A stretch of 64,000 nt of DNA from Blautia sp. Marseille-P3087 (GTDB taxonomy: Bacteria; Bacillota; Clostridia; Lachnospirales; Lachnospiraceae). Positions 42,665 to 52,310 of the stretch are shown here, piece after piece. Within the stretch, counting starts at the first letter, position 1; each line of letters starts with the position of its first letter. Position numbers and translations under genes: made by a program. Below the pieces are notes generated by a model. That model was not told where the DNA came from, made no database searches, and worked only from the letters and a program-made list of their open reading frames with translations. The stretch lies in the NCBI RefSeq assembly GCF_900120195.1, contig NZ_LT635539.1, positions 2,058,649 to 2,122,648 on the forward strand, given 5' to 3'.

Positions 42665-43708
42665 TTATATGGCCTCATCTTTCTGTATTGGAAGCTCTAC
42701 AACAAATCTGCATCCACCATATTCACGGTTTTCTGCTTTGATTGTTCCTCCGGCACTATCTACAATCCGTTTTACAAGTGCAAGACCAAGACCGTTTCCT
42801 TCTGCCTTATGAGAACCATCTACCTGATAAAACTTGTCGAATATTCTAGTCTTTACATCTTCCTCGATTCCTGGTCCTTCATCCTCCACAATGAACTTCA
42901 CAGAATTCTTTTCCTGTTTCAGAAACATCGTAATTGTTCCCTTTGCCGGACTAAACTTGATTGCATTATCTAAAAGATTCATCCAGATATGCATAAGAAG
43001 TCCTTCATTTCCAGTATATTTGACTTCCTCCAATTCTACCTGGAAGCCAATTTCTTTTTCTGTCCATTTTGATTCCAAAGAAAGAAATGCCTGACGAATC
43101 TGTTCATCCAGTCGATATTTCGTTTTTTTCATTGGTATATTCTGATTCTCCAATTTAGACAACAACAAAATATTTCCAACCAACCCAGAAAGCCTCTTCG
43201 TGTTAAATAAGATTTTTTCTACATATCCCTCTTGCTCCTGCGATAATTCTTCTCCCTGAAGAAGCATTGTATAACCTTCAATGGCATTGATAGGGGTCTT
43301 AAACTCATGAGAAACATTAGATACGAAATCCATCTGCAGCACTTCTGTTGCACGAAGCTCTTTTGTCATCACGTTGAAACTTTGGTAGGATTCACCAACC
43401 TCTGCTATACGACTGTTCGTTTCCAAATGCTGTTCAAAATCTCCTTGAGAAACTTCCTTCATTGCTTTACTGAGTCTGGTAATTGGCTCCAGTAACTTTG
43501 CATTAATAAAAGAAGTAATGAGCCCTGCGATCAGTGTATTAAAAATCAAAAGCCAGCCAAGCACAGGTATACTCCCCGGTAGCTTAAAGAAATGATTTAA
43601 AAATGCAAATAATAAAGCAGATATCACTGTTGAAAATACGAGAGACAGCCAGATTGCACCAGTCAGACAGGACCGAATCTTCAATCTTTTTTCTTTCTTC
43701 TGATTCAT
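42665..43708 (-). CDS. Sensor histidine kinase
   Basis: 347 residues: two membrane helices (~12-36 and ~48-68), HAMP-like linker (KLLEPITRLSKAMKEVSQGD), HisKA with His134 (NVSHEFKTPINAIEGY) and HATPase_c (NLLDNAIKF, DEGPGIEEDV, GNGLGLALVKRIV). Very short extracytoplasmic loop, so it probably senses membrane state. Start abuts the response regulator stop. Confidence 0.92.
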   Translation of the reverse strand: MNQKKEKRLKIRSCLTGAIWLSLVFSTVISALLFAFLNHFFKLPGSIPVLGWLLIFNTLIAGLITSFINAKLLEPITRLSKAMKEVSQGDFEQHLETNSRIAEVGESYQSFNVMTKELRATEVLQMDFVSNVSHEFKTPINAIEGYTMLLQGEELSQEQEGYVEKILFNTKRLSGLVGNILLLSKLENQNIPMKKTKYRLDEQIRQAFLSLESKWTEKEIGFQVELEEVKYTGNEGLLMHIWMNLLDNAIKFSPAKGTITMFLKQEKNSVKFIVEDEGPGIEEDVKTRIFDKFYQVDGSHKAEGNGLGLALVKRIVDSAGGTIKAENREYGGCRFVVELPIQKDEAI

Positions 43709-44379
43709 TATTTTTTCACCACCTTATATCCAATTCCACGCATAGTTACAATTTCGAAATTTGGATTATCTTTAAAACGCTCCCTAATTCTTCCTATATG
43801 CACCTCTATCGTATGTGGGTCTGCCTCTGTCTCATATCCCCAAACTTCATCCATTAACTGCTGTTTTGTAAATGTTCTTCCCGGCGAAGCTGCCAGCTTA
43901 TATAAAAGCAGGAATTCTTTTTTAGGCAAAACAAGACTTTCCTTATCAGTTGTAACCGTCATTGCATCATAATCAAACTCTGTTGAACCGATCACAATTT
44001 TGTGTTCATTCAGTATCTGTGCACGGCGAAGCAGTGCTCCGACTCTTAAAACCATTTCATTCACATTTACCGGTTTTACCATATAATCGTCACTTCCCGA
44101 AAGAAATCCCTGGCGCATATCATCAAAGGAACCTTTCGCAGTAATCATAAGCACTGGTATCTGATATCCTGCTGAACGAAGTTCTGACACCAGTTCATAG
44201 CCATCCATAACCGGCATCATAATATCTGAAATGATCAGATCAATATATTCCTTATCCAATACTTCTAATGCCTGTGCTCCATCCGATGCACTTTTGACTT
44301 GATATCCATTCTTCTCAAGCACTTTTTGGAATAGCTGGCTTAATTCTTTATCATCTTCTACAATCAATATTTGAAACAC
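43708..44379 (-). CDS. OmpR-family response regulator
   Basis: 223 residues from a GTG at 44379 (VFQILIVEDDKELSQLFQKV), selected because AAGGAGGAAGG sits just upstream; the longer frame to 44418 has no site. Receiver phospho-Asp52 (IISDIMMPVMDGYE) and winged helix (VWGYETEADPHTIEVHIGRIRERFKD). Probably regulates the adjacent envelope genes. Confidence 0.92.
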   Translation of the reverse strand: MFQILIVEDDKELSQLFQKVLEKNGYQVKSASDGAQALEVLDKEYIDLIISDIMMPVMDGYELVSELRSAGYQIPVLMITAKGSFDDMRQGFLSGSDDYMVKPVNVNEMVLRVGALLRRAQILNEHKIVIGSTEFDYDAMTVTTDKESLVLPKKEFLLLYKLAASPGRTFTKQQLMDEVWGYETEADPHTIEVHIGRIRERFKDNPNFEIVTMRGIGYKVVKK

Positions 44380-44396
44380 GTTTTCCTTCCTCCTTA

Positions 44397-45830
44397 TTAA
44401 AACAGATACCTTGCCCATCCAAGCAGATGCTGTACCAAAAATATTTTTCTCTGACGTTTCTTTGTTAATTCGATTGGCTCTACATGATATGGATCACTAT
44501 AAGTTCCGCCTTCTAATATCTGGCGGGACACTTTTTCATATTCCATCATGCCCTCTTCCAACTGTTTATTAATATCTTTACTACGTATTACAAGCATCAG
44601 TTCCGTATCCAGATATGCACTTCTCATGTCCATATTAAAGGAACCGATTACAGACAGATCATCGTCAATCAGAATACTTTTTCCGTGGTATGAATAACCG
44701 CCTTCATATTCCCAGATATTAATCCCTGTACTTAAGATTCTATTTCTGTTTTTCGCATAATCGGCAGACCCAAATGGATTCCCATTATTCGCAACTGAAT
44801 TTGTCATGATAGAAAAATCTGAAACGTTCTCTGCAATCTCCTCCAATGTATTATACATCATATCATTACATATAATATATGGCGTGTGGATCTTCACACG
44901 ATTTTTTGCATTTTTCATCAATTCTCCCAACTGATACCACACTACTGGTTCTTTGGAACCTGTGTGAATAGGATTTGACACTAATGTAATCTTTTCTGTC
45001 TCAAAAGTTTCGTCCGTATAATCGGTCTCGCAGATTTTTTCCTTATTCTCTTCAAAATATTTCTGATAGCTGTTCTGCAGCTCTAAAACTGCGTTCTTTA
45101 CAGATTTTCTATTTGCCAGTTTTTTATTGTTATGAAAATAACCACTATCTTCCTGATTCCATATGGTTTCAAAATACTCTGACAACTGGTTAACTGAATT
45201 TTCTTTCTCAGGTTCATCGCAAACCACTAACACGTCTCTGTCATAGTTCTTATGTCCCGGAAAATCACCCAGGAAATAATTGTATGTATTTCTTCCCCCA
45301 AGAATATATCTCTTTCCATCTGCAATCAAATATTTATCATGCATTCTACCCATCATTTTCCACGGTTTCAACGGATTGGCCTTATTATACAGTTTAATTT
45401 CAACATTCTCATGGGAAGATAATCCATAGAAATACGGATTTCCTTCCATATCAATCCAACTCTCCATTCCATCTACTAACAGACGAATATGTACACCTCT
45501 GTCCGCCGCATCATGCAGTGCTCCTAAAATCAATTTTCCACTTTCATCGGATTGAAATGCAAAAGTAGAAAGAATAATTTCCTTTTTTGCATTCTTAATC
45601 AATCGCACTCTTTGTAAAAGAGCTTCCGAATTCTTTTCTATGATCACTGCCCGTTCTGGATTCTCACTGCATTCGTTCCACGACTCATTTTTTGTTTCTT
45701 TTTTGGTTGTATTGGACACTTCCGGCTGCTTTTTATATGCAACGCAGATTCCGAGCAATTCATAAAAAGCCACACATAAAAAAATTGCCAGTATAACAAG
45801 AAGGATTTTACATATTTTATGCTTTTTCAT
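44397..45830 (-). CDS. Phospholipase D-family protein, cardiolipin synthase-like
   Basis: 477 residues: N-terminal membrane helix (ICKILLVILAIFLCVAFYEL), then two PLD half-sites MHDKYLIADGKRYILGGRN and YHGKSILIDDDLSVIGSFNM (H-x-K-x4-D). A lipoprotein site is absent. Expected to face outside and transfer phosphatidyl groups; more divergent than the Cls at 46029. Confidence 0.85.
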   Translation of the reverse strand: MKKHKICKILLVILAIFLCVAFYELLGICVAYKKQPEVSNTTKKETKNESWNECSENPERAVIIEKNSEALLQRVRLIKNAKKEIILSTFAFQSDESGKLILGALHDAADRGVHIRLLVDGMESWIDMEGNPYFYGLSSHENVEIKLYNKANPLKPWKMMGRMHDKYLIADGKRYILGGRNTYNYFLGDFPGHKNYDRDVLVVCDEPEKENSVNQLSEYFETIWNQEDSGYFHNNKKLANRKSVKNAVLELQNSYQKYFEENKEKICETDYTDETFETEKITLVSNPIHTGSKEPVVWYQLGELMKNAKNRVKIHTPYIICNDMMYNTLEEIAENVSDFSIMTNSVANNGNPFGSADYAKNRNRILSTGINIWEYEGGYSYHGKSILIDDDLSVIGSFNMDMRSAYLDTELMLVIRSKDINKQLEEGMMEYEKVSRQILEGGTYSDPYHVEPIELTKKRQRKIFLVQHLLGWARYLF

Positions 45831-45962
45831 TGTACATCACCTGATTTCTTTTTATTTCATACTTATACAATACAAAGTCAATCTCAATTTAACCTCAACA
45901 AGGTTTGTTTTTTTCATCCATGCAAAATCTTCTTTGTACAACAGACTGTTAGATATAGCAAA

Positions 45963-46018
45963 AACGGCCTTTCAAAAACAGTTAACTTCTAAATCAACTG
46001 TTTTTTGAAAGGTCGTTT
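45963..46018 (-). terminator. Terminator downstream of cls
   Basis: Long stem: AACGGCCTTTCAAAAACAGTT and AACTGTTTTTTGAAAGGTCGTTT with a ~13-base loop. The ~20-bp stem is followed by AT-rich sequence. Confidence 0.75.
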
Positions 46019-46028
46019 CATCAGATTC

Positions 46029-47588
46029 TTATAGCAATCCAGCAAATAATCTCATAAATAATTGTCCCAGTCGCAAATATGCACTTCGTCCGGTTTGATA
46101 TTGGTCTGTCACATCACGACATTCTCCCATCGTTCTTATCAGATCATTTTTTATTTCCACAACTGCCTGACAATCTGCCATAAAACAGCCGTTTTCAAAA
46201 TGGTGATATAAACTTCGATAATCCAGATTAATTGTTCCACAAGTTGCCATACAGTCATCTGCCACACTCATTTTTGCATGACAGAAACCAGGAGTCCACT
46301 CATAAACACGAACACCATGTTTAACTAATCCATGATAAAAAGAACGAGTTATATTATAAATGAATTTTTTATCAGGGATACCAGGTGTGATAATTCTTAC
46401 GTCTACCCCTCGCTTAGCAGCCAGACATAACGCATGCGTCATTTCATCTGTTATGATTAGATATGGAGTCATAAACCAACAGTATTTTTCAGCTTTATTT
46501 ATCATACTGATATAAACTTCTTCTCCTACTTGCTCATTATCCATAGGGCTGTCTGCATAAGGTTGAACAAACCCAGTTTGCTGTGCCGCATAATCATAGT
46601 GGAAAAGGTATTTACTAAAATCAGAATCATTAGCATCCTTATCACTTACTGCATTCCACATTTCCAAAAATGTCACCGTAAGCGACTGAACAGCATCTCC
46701 TTCTAAACGAATACCTGTATCTTTCCACTGTCCATACGGGTGTGTGTAATTAAAATATTCGTTTGCTAGATTATATCCACCTGTAAATCCGACTTTTCCA
46801 TCAATAACTGTTATTTTTCTATGATCACGATTGTTCAAAAACAGATTTAAACCTGGCATAAACGGATTGAATACACGGCAATGAATTCCTATTGCCTCCA
46901 TCTTTTTCACAAAATCTGTGTTAATAAAGCCTATAGAACCCATATCATCGTAGAATACTCTAACTTCCACACCTGCTTTTACTCGCTCTTCCAGAACATC
47001 TTGAATCTTATGCCATGCTTCAGCGTCTTCTATCGCATGATATTCCATAAAGATAAACTTCTGTGCTTTCTCCAAATCCTTAAGCTGTGCCTCTAATCCT
47101 TTCACTGCTTCATCAAAATACACAATATCCGTATTCTGATAGATTGGATACTGCGAATTTCTTTGTATGTAACTTGCTATATTTCCTGCTTTCGGAATTG
47201 TTTCTTTTATTCTGCTCAAACACTCCTGACTGTCCGGAAGCATTGGTAACAATTTGCTATCAATTTCTGCATATCGCTCACGCATTTTATGTGTGCCACC
47301 ATTCAAACCAATCAACAAATACAGGCCTACACCCATAATTGGGAAAATTAGAATTAAGATGACCCAAGGCATTTTCATAGAGGATGTCTTATTTGATGCG
47401 TACAATCCCAAAACCAAGATCCCACTCAAAATCCTTGTAAATAAATTTATGATTTCTGCATATTCATTCAAGCGTGTTACGATAGTAATAATAAAAATCA
47501 CTTCTAGAAGAATGCAGATTATGGAAAAACACAGCCGTTTTACCCCATTTTTTGTTTTTGCTTTGCCCTCTAAAGTATCTTGTTTCAT
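46029..47588 (-). CDS. cls: Cardiolipin synthase
   Basis: 519 residues with two or three N-terminal helices and the PLDc motifs NRDHRKITVIDGKVGFTGGY and CHAKMSVADDCMATCGTINL DYRSLYHHFENG. Size and motif spacing fit bacterial Cls, which joins two phosphatidylglycerols. 35 bases after the alarmone synthetase on the same strand. Confidence 0.93.
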   Translation of the reverse strand: MKQDTLEGKAKTKNGVKRLCFSIICILLEVIFIITIVTRLNEYAEIINLFTRILSGILVLGLYASNKTSSMKMPWVILILIFPIMGVGLYLLIGLNGGTHKMRERYAEIDSKLLPMLPDSQECLSRIKETIPKAGNIASYIQRNSQYPIYQNTDIVYFDEAVKGLEAQLKDLEKAQKFIFMEYHAIEDAEAWHKIQDVLEERVKAGVEVRVFYDDMGSIGFINTDFVKKMEAIGIHCRVFNPFMPGLNLFLNNRDHRKITVIDGKVGFTGGYNLANEYFNYTHPYGQWKDTGIRLEGDAVQSLTVTFLEMWNAVSDKDANDSDFSKYLFHYDYAAQQTGFVQPYADSPMDNEQVGEEVYISMINKAEKYCWFMTPYLIITDEMTHALCLAAKRGVDVRIITPGIPDKKFIYNITRSFYHGLVKHGVRVYEWTPGFCHAKMSVADDCMATCGTINLDYRSLYHHFENGCFMADCQAVVEIKNDLIRTMGECRDVTDQYQTGRSAYLRLGQLFMRLFAGLL

Positions 47589-47623
47589 ATATATTCCACC
47601 TTCCTATTTGCTCAGTTTTCTCC

Positions 47624-48304
47624 CTAAATTTCGTGGAACATACCAATTTTGTCTTTTATTCTCTGCATTTCATTATCTGCTTCAATGATAGCTCTTGCAG
47701 AATGAAGTAATTCTTCACTTATCTCATCATAGCCAGGCATTTCTTCAATTCCTTTTTTATAGCGAAGTTGATGTTCCAATGTTGCCCAGAAATCCATACC
47801 ATTGGTTCGAATCTGTAATTCTACACGCATAGGTGTTTTACCCTTAGCAAAAAATACTGGTATTTCAACAATCATATGATAGCTTCGATAACCATTCGAT
47901 TTTGGATTTTTTATATAATCTTTTATTTCAATAACTTTAATATCATCCTGTTGGGTAATCAAATCTGATATCATATAAATATCGTCAATAAACGCACAAA
48001 CTATTCGAACGCCTGCTACATCATTGAGATATGTCTGTATATTTTCTGTTGTAAATTCATATCCCATCTTCTGCAGTTTATCGTAAATACTATTGGGCTG
48101 CTTAATTCTTGTTTTTATAAAAGAAATAGGATTTCGATTGTTCTCAACTGAAAATTCATCATCCAAAACCTCAAGTTTAGTTTGTATCTCCCGAATAGCA
48201 CAACGATACATCATCATTAAATTATAAAATTTTGTAGCATTATTTAAAAACTGTAGTGATTCCGGACTGTCCATCCTGAGTTTTTTTACTTCATCTTTTG
48301 TCAT
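47624..48304 (-). CDS. Small alarmone synthetase (GTP pyrophosphokinase, RelQ/RelP-like)
   Basis: 226 residues, synthetase domain only: IKTRIKQPNSIYDKLQKMGY, DVAGVRIVCAFIDDIYMISD, KSNGYRSYHMIVEI and VELQIRTNGMDFWATLEHQL (E-x-Q-x-R). No hydrolase or TGS domain. Makes (p)ppGpp or pGpp in response to cell-wall stress in relatives, which fits the neighbouring envelope genes. Confidence 0.92.
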   Translation of the reverse strand: MTKDEVKKLRMDSPESLQFLNNATKFYNLMMMYRCAIREIQTKLEVLDDEFSVENNRNPISFIKTRIKQPNSIYDKLQKMGYEFTTENIQTYLNDVAGVRIVCAFIDDIYMISDLITQQDDIKVIEIKDYIKNPKSNGYRSYHMIVEIPVFFAKGKTPMRVELQIRTNGMDFWATLEHQLRYKKGIEEMPGYDEISEELLHSARAIIEADNEMQRIKDKIGMFHEI

Positions 48305-48342
48305 GGAACTTTCCTTTCTACCTCATCCCTGATTTCAAAACA

Positions 48343-49320
48343 TTATTTATTTTGATAGTTGATTCGTTCTCCTTGAATTACTGGATAACAAATCATTTTA
48401 TCACTATCCAGATTTTCTACATGCATATCTACTGCACTGATCTGATGGTTTTCATAAGTATTGTAATAATAAATACCTTTTGTAACATTACAACACGACG
48501 TATACAATGTGATTTCATATTTTCCATCCGCTACTTCGCAACATCCTCGTTGCTGATCCACAGATCCGAGAATGTGGAAGAATTGGCTAACGCTTTCTTC
48601 CTCTGATTCACCTGAAATTGCATTTACCTTTGTAAAAGCTACACGTACAAAGCGAGAGGAAGATGAGAGATCTCCCGGAAGACCTAATCCTCCCATACCT
48701 CTACTATATGCATCAAGAGCCAAATTTTCGCAGAAAGTATTTCTGGGCTGTTTAGGAGATAAATACATATAATTATTTAGTTGAAACATCTGCTGTGGAA
48801 ATGGCGGATTATTCGTAAGCACTCCTACTGGATTGTCATAAATATGCAAACCATCTGACATAGATTCTACCGTAATTGACTCATTCTCATCAGAAATGAT
48901 CCAGTGTAATTGTGCTAATGGTAATTGCTCGCTGAAAGGAGTATTAACAATATTAATTCGTTCAAGAAGCTCGCGAACTTCAACTAAAGAAGAACACTGA
49001 CTTAAAATCCACGGAATAAATTCAAACTGTGCAATATTTTCCACATCTGGCTTAATCGCGGCATAAACAGCATTTCCGACAAAATTCAGTCCTGCCATTG
49101 CCACTCCTTTTTCATTCATAGCATCATAATACAAAGGATAATCTTCTGCAACATGAGCCATTCCAATAATTGCATAATGATTTTTCATATCGCCAACATG
49201 GCGAAAATTAAACGCATAATTACGTGGTGTAATTACTATCTGATCACCATAAGAGAATTCATAATCGAGGGTTCGTCCAAAGTAAAAATCTTTTGTTTTA
49301 TAAGTTGCTGCTGTACACAT
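48343..49320 (-). CDS. bsh: Conjugated bile acid hydrolase (choloylglycine hydrolase)
   Basis: 325 residues starting MCTAATYKTKDFYFGRTLDY. Nucleophile Cys2 is exposed after Met removal; Arg16, Asp19, Asn79 (AGLNF), Asn170 (LTNNP) and Arg223 (SSRFVR) match the catalytic set of C. perfringens CBAH-1. The C-terminal KGIYYYNTYENHQISAVDMH also matches. It deconjugates glycine- or taurine-linked bile acids in the cytoplasm. Monocistronic with its own promoter; penicillin V acylase is the main alternative but sequence features favour bile acids. Confidence 0.88.
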   Translation of the reverse strand: MCTAATYKTKDFYFGRTLDYEFSYGDQIVITPRNYAFNFRHVGDMKNHYAIIGMAHVAEDYPLYYDAMNEKGVAMAGLNFVGNAVYAAIKPDVENIAQFEFIPWILSQCSSLVEVRELLERINIVNTPFSEQLPLAQLHWIISDENESITVESMSDGLHIYDNPVGVLTNNPPFPQQMFQLNNYMYLSPKQPRNTFCENLALDAYSRGMGGLGLPGDLSSSSRFVRVAFTKVNAISGESEEESVSQFFHILGSVDQQRGCCEVADGKYEITLYTSCCNVTKGIYYYNTYENHQISAVDMHVENLDSDKMICYPVIQGERINYQNK

Positions 49321-49378
49321 GATCGTTTATCCTCCTAAATAGATTGAAATATGTCAATGAGTTTTTTTCTTGAACAAT

Positions 49379-49415
49379 ATTATAGCACAATTCTTTTATT
49401 TTGTTCCAACTTCAT
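49379..49415 (-). promoter_or_regulatory. Promoter of bsh
   Basis: Minus strand TATAAT at 49379-49384 (context GTGCTATAATATTG); a weak -35 TTGGAA lies about 19 bases upstream. The start codon has AGGAGGATAAACGATC, about 60 bases downstream of the -10. Confidence 0.55.
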
Positions 49416-49455
49416 ACATGATCATAACATGTAAACTTTAAACTATTTTCCTAGA

Positions 49456-49854
49456 TTATTTCTCCATCAGTTTTTCAAACCAGGTATCCATAGCTAGGAT
49501 GAATTGACCTACGTCTGGCAATTCTTGCAGCATTTCGTTTAGGGTTTTGTGCTTCACATATTTCTGCACATACACCCAACAGGCAACGCTACTGGCTTCT
49601 GATACAATGTCAGCTATGGTTTGGCGCATAAGCTCTTCAAATTCAGCAATTTCTTCTTTCGGAACAACATCATACAGTGTTGGTGCCTGATGACTTATTT
49701 TTACTCCATTTTCATTTGCATCTTTAAGCAGATTCTTAACTTTTTCTCTTGAATCCTCCGGTACTTTCATGTATTCCCACATAAATGCTACCACATCGGC
49801 TGGTGTGTCTTTTTTAAGTGGTGGTAGCTGAATATAATCATTGTTTTCGCTCAT
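49456..49854 (-). CDS. Uncharacterised protein of replication module 1
   Basis: 132 residues from ATG 49854, correctly spaced from GGAGGATATGAA. Starts MSENNDYIQLPPLKKDTPAD, alpha-helical and acidic. It is homologous in position and start (YIQLPxLKxD.xxDVV) to 57038-57466. Unknown function; last gene of the module. Confidence 0.65.
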   Translation of the reverse strand: MSENNDYIQLPPLKKDTPADVVAFMWEYMKVPEDSREKVKNLLKDANENGVKISHQAPTLYDVVPKEEIAEFEELMRQTIADIVSEASSVACWVYVQKYVKHKTLNEMLQELPDVGQFILAMDTWFEKLMEK

Positions 49855-49867
49855 TTTCATATCCTCC

Positions 49868-50170
49868 TCACGATATAATAAAATCAATAATACGTTCTCT
49901 TGTCATGTCCAGTACAGTATCTACGAACACTCCTGCAAACAGGATCAGATGCAGAATTACACTCAGCGCAAACAGAAATGCAACCTGTACCCAGTCATGG
50001 TAACAGTATGCAGTCGCTATAATCAACATAGTGAATATAAACCCAAGAATCCCTCTGGCAACCGCATAAGTCTGTACTGTCATCTTCACTGCCAGGCCGA
50101 TCACAAAAAGGATCAGCCATACTGGCAGTAATAATATTTTCCCAGCAAATTTTAAAATAAACATGTGCAC
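49868..50170 (-). CDS. Small membrane protein of replication module 1
   Basis: 100 residues with three to four hydrophobic stretches (AGKILLLPVWLILFVIGLAV, GILGFIFTMLIIATAY). Paralog of 57477-57773 (AGKILLLPVWLLLATAHLLV). Location between Rep and the acidic protein is the same in both modules. Confidence 0.75.
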   Translation of the reverse strand: MHMFILKFAGKILLLPVWLILFVIGLAVKMTVQTYAVARGILGFIFTMLIIATAYCYHDWVQVAFLFALSVILHLILFAGVFVDTVLDMTRERIIDFIIS

Positions 50171-50173
50171 CTC

Positions 50174-50917
50174 CTATCTTACCAGTCCTGGCATATCATG
50201 GTTCACCTCTGCCTGATAATACCCGTTCATCGTAGACGGTGCATTAAACAGGGCTGCTAATAAATATTTCTTGATGTTCTTCACTTTGGTGGTGTTACCA
50301 CGCATACAGTGTAAGACATCCCTTGCGTAATTGGTTCTGAAATCTACCATAGTCAGGAGAATACCCTCAATCGCCAGTTTTCGGTTCAGTCTTTTCTTTA
50401 CTGTAAGAATAGTCTTGATCAGCTGTTGAAGTCCTTTAACAGGCAGATATGCGGCCTGTACAGGTATCAGCACAGAATCAGAGGAGACCAGTGCATTGAT
50501 TGTCATCATACCAAGGCTTGGCATACAGTCGATCAGGATATAATCGTATCGGCATCTTATCGCATCGATATATTCCTTCATGATCATTTCTCTGCTCATA
50601 ACATTTCCCATCGTTACTTCCAGGGCAGAAAGCTCAATATTTGCCGGAAGTAAATCTACATTTTCCTGGTGATGTAAGATACCATCTTTCAAGGAGATTT
50701 CTTCTTCATTGATGACATCCATCATGATCGTTGCCAGTGTAATGCGAAGATCATCCGGTTCCTCATATCCAAGACTTGCTGTTAAACTTCCCTGTGGATC
50801 CGCGTCGATCAGCAACACTTTCTTACCTTCTCGTGCCAGTCCAATGCCTACATTTACGGTTGTGGTGGTCTTTCCAACGCCGCCTTTCTGGTTTACTACG
50901 GATATAACTTTACACAT
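50174..50917 (-). CDS. ParA::Rep fusion produced by internal deletion
   Basis: 247 residues from ATG 50917 (AAAGGAGGAAG upstream). Residues 1-~205 are ParA (VNQKGGVGKTTTTVNVGIGL, LIDCMPSLGMMTINALV), stopping at VDFRTNYARDV. From LHCMRGNTTKVKNIKKYLLA the sequence is the C-terminal end of the Rep protein of module 2 (CMDKNTTKVRNIKQYLLAAL). The deletion removed the ParA C-terminus, ParB1 and most of Rep while keeping the frame. The product keeps the Walker ATPase sites, but partition and replication functions are doubtful. Confidence 0.88.
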   Translation of the reverse strand: MCKVISVVNQKGGVGKTTTTVNVGIGLAREGKKVLLIDADPQGSLTASLGYEEPDDLRITLATIMMDVINEEEISLKDGILHHQENVDLLPANIELSALEVTMGNVMSREMIMKEYIDAIRCRYDYILIDCMPSLGMMTINALVSSDSVLIPVQAAYLPVKGLQQLIKTILTVKKRLNRKLAIEGILLTMVDFRTNYARDVLHCMRGNTTKVKNIKKYLLAALFNAPSTMNGYYQAEVNHDMPGLVR

Positions 50918-50939
50918 GATTTCTTCCTCCTTTAACTTT

Positions 50940-51190
50940 CCCATGATTCTTTTTTCCATAATTTCAACAATGCCAGTATTTCCCGCTTCATCATTGCCGG
51001 TGTATAGGAATTTGGAAAATACTTGTGTAACTGCTCATTAGTAAATGCTACTCTTGTGATCTCACCCTTTTTAACTTCACACATGATTTCTTCCATCTTT
51101 TCCAGTGATAACTGTTTTTCTTTACTCAGCTACTTTATCCGCTGAGCCTGTGAGAGTGACGGAATCGCTTGTGCATCAGTTCTTTATCTA
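50940..51190 (-). pseudogene. Second ParB-like gene, C-terminal remnant
   Basis: Minus strand encodes KQLSLEKMEEIMCEVKKGEI then TRVAFTNEQLHKYFPNSYTP and LALLKLWKKES, matching the end of 60447-61331. A TAG interrupts the frame just before (RIK*LSKEKQ), and the N-terminal two thirds are absent. Confidence 0.75.
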
Positions 51191-51213
51191 CCTGATTCAT
51201 TTTGCCCTCTTTA

Positions 51214-51621
51214 TCAAAACGGTAATTCTTCTCCATATCCATCCGGGATATGCTGAAACCCATCTGCATCTGCTTCTGGAAAAGGTATCGGAGTGTTCCC
51301 ACTAGCATCTTTTCCGTCAGCGAATTCCAGTCGGCTTGCAGTTACCTCTGTGGTATAGACCGTTTTATCTGTTTCCTTATCTTTATAGCTTCCGATCATC
51401 AGCTCACCAAGAATTGCAACACGCTTTCCTTTTGTCAGGTAATCCCTTGCGAAATCTGCCTGTTTTCCAAAAGTTGTAATTTTAATATAATTGACACCTT
51501 TATTAAAATTTCTCGGCACAGCCAGATAAAATGATGCAATATGATACTTTCCTTTTTCTGTCTCGACTTCACTATAACTGGGATCTCTCACCAGACGTCC
51601 AATAAGTACAACCATATTCAT
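51214..51621 (-). CDS. ssb: Single-stranded DNA-binding protein
   Basis: 135 residues: MNMVVLIGRLVRDPSYSEVE, NFNKGVNYIKITTFGKQADF and the acidic tip ending DGYGEELPF, a variant of the DDDIPF tail that recruits partner proteins. Mobile-element type SSB at the start of replication module 1. Strong ribosome site. Confidence 0.93.
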   Translation of the reverse strand: MNMVVLIGRLVRDPSYSEVETEKGKYHIASFYLAVPRNFNKGVNYIKITTFGKQADFARDYLTKGKRVAILGELMIGSYKDKETDKTVYTTEVTASRLEFADGKDASGNTPIPFPEADADGFQHIPDGYGEELPF

Positions 51622-52168
51622 CCATCCTTCCCCCCTTTCTTACTCTATTTGCTGCCTTACTGGCAACACAAGAGTACGGCAGATCAGATACGAAATAAAA
51701 ACCAATCTGCCGCACAGCTTCTATTGTCAGCAGCCCTGGCGATAACCAGGGCTGTCATCATTTCAGAAAACAGTGCTAGATTGTCTTTTCACATGTGTAA
51801 CCCATTTCAGGGTTCACCCAATCCGTTCACGCCATTGCAGGCAGTCTCAGCCATATCGTGTATGGTCTTCAGATTCCTCACTTTATCTGACCGGCATCAT
51901 CGGGAGTATCATTATTGATCCGCAGCTTTCCATAGAAAAGCCATATGCAGACCCCTGTTTCTATTATCCTTACGGACTATCCGGAACTCTCTACAGCAGC
52001 TCCGGCGAATTGGCAAGCTCATTAAGTTGTCATTGTACGCAAGCTGCCACGACTTAAATGATGGTGTGACCTGCTCAATTCCTAAATACAAAAGGTGGGG
52101 ATTTAGTTAAGAATCTTTTTGAAAAAATTTTTGATACAATTTTCAGAACTGTAAAAGTCAAAAAAATA
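51622..52168. other. Non-coding stretch upstream of ssb
   Basis: No convincing gene. It has two dyads: CGGCAGAT...ATCTGCCG around 51677-51714, and AGCCCTGG CGATAA CCAGGGCT at 51731-51752. These may be a promoter attenuator or part of an origin. IS insertion at 52169 ends the region. Confidence 0.45.
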
Positions 52169-52310
52169 GGGGCTGTCGGGAAATAGATAGTTCCAAAGCA
52201 GAGAGGGTATGGCTCACAACGAGTCATACCCTCTCTGAATTTATCTGAAAAAAGAAAAAAGATGGCTAACGACAACCATCTTTCTCTCCGTTACATGTTA
52301 TAATGTAACT

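Noticed and set aside
48343-49320. Penicillin V acylase
   Set aside because: The spacing of Asn79, Asn170 and Arg223 and the C-terminal block match conjugated bile acid hydrolases more closely.
50174-50917. ParA::Rep as an ordinary ParA
   Set aside because: The last ~45 residues match the Rep C-terminus at 57785-57930, not a ParA C-terminus, so it is a fusion.
51541-52057. Plus-strand frames over the ssb upstream region
   Set aside because: Antisense to ssb or of low-complexity composition without ribosome site; no recognisable family.
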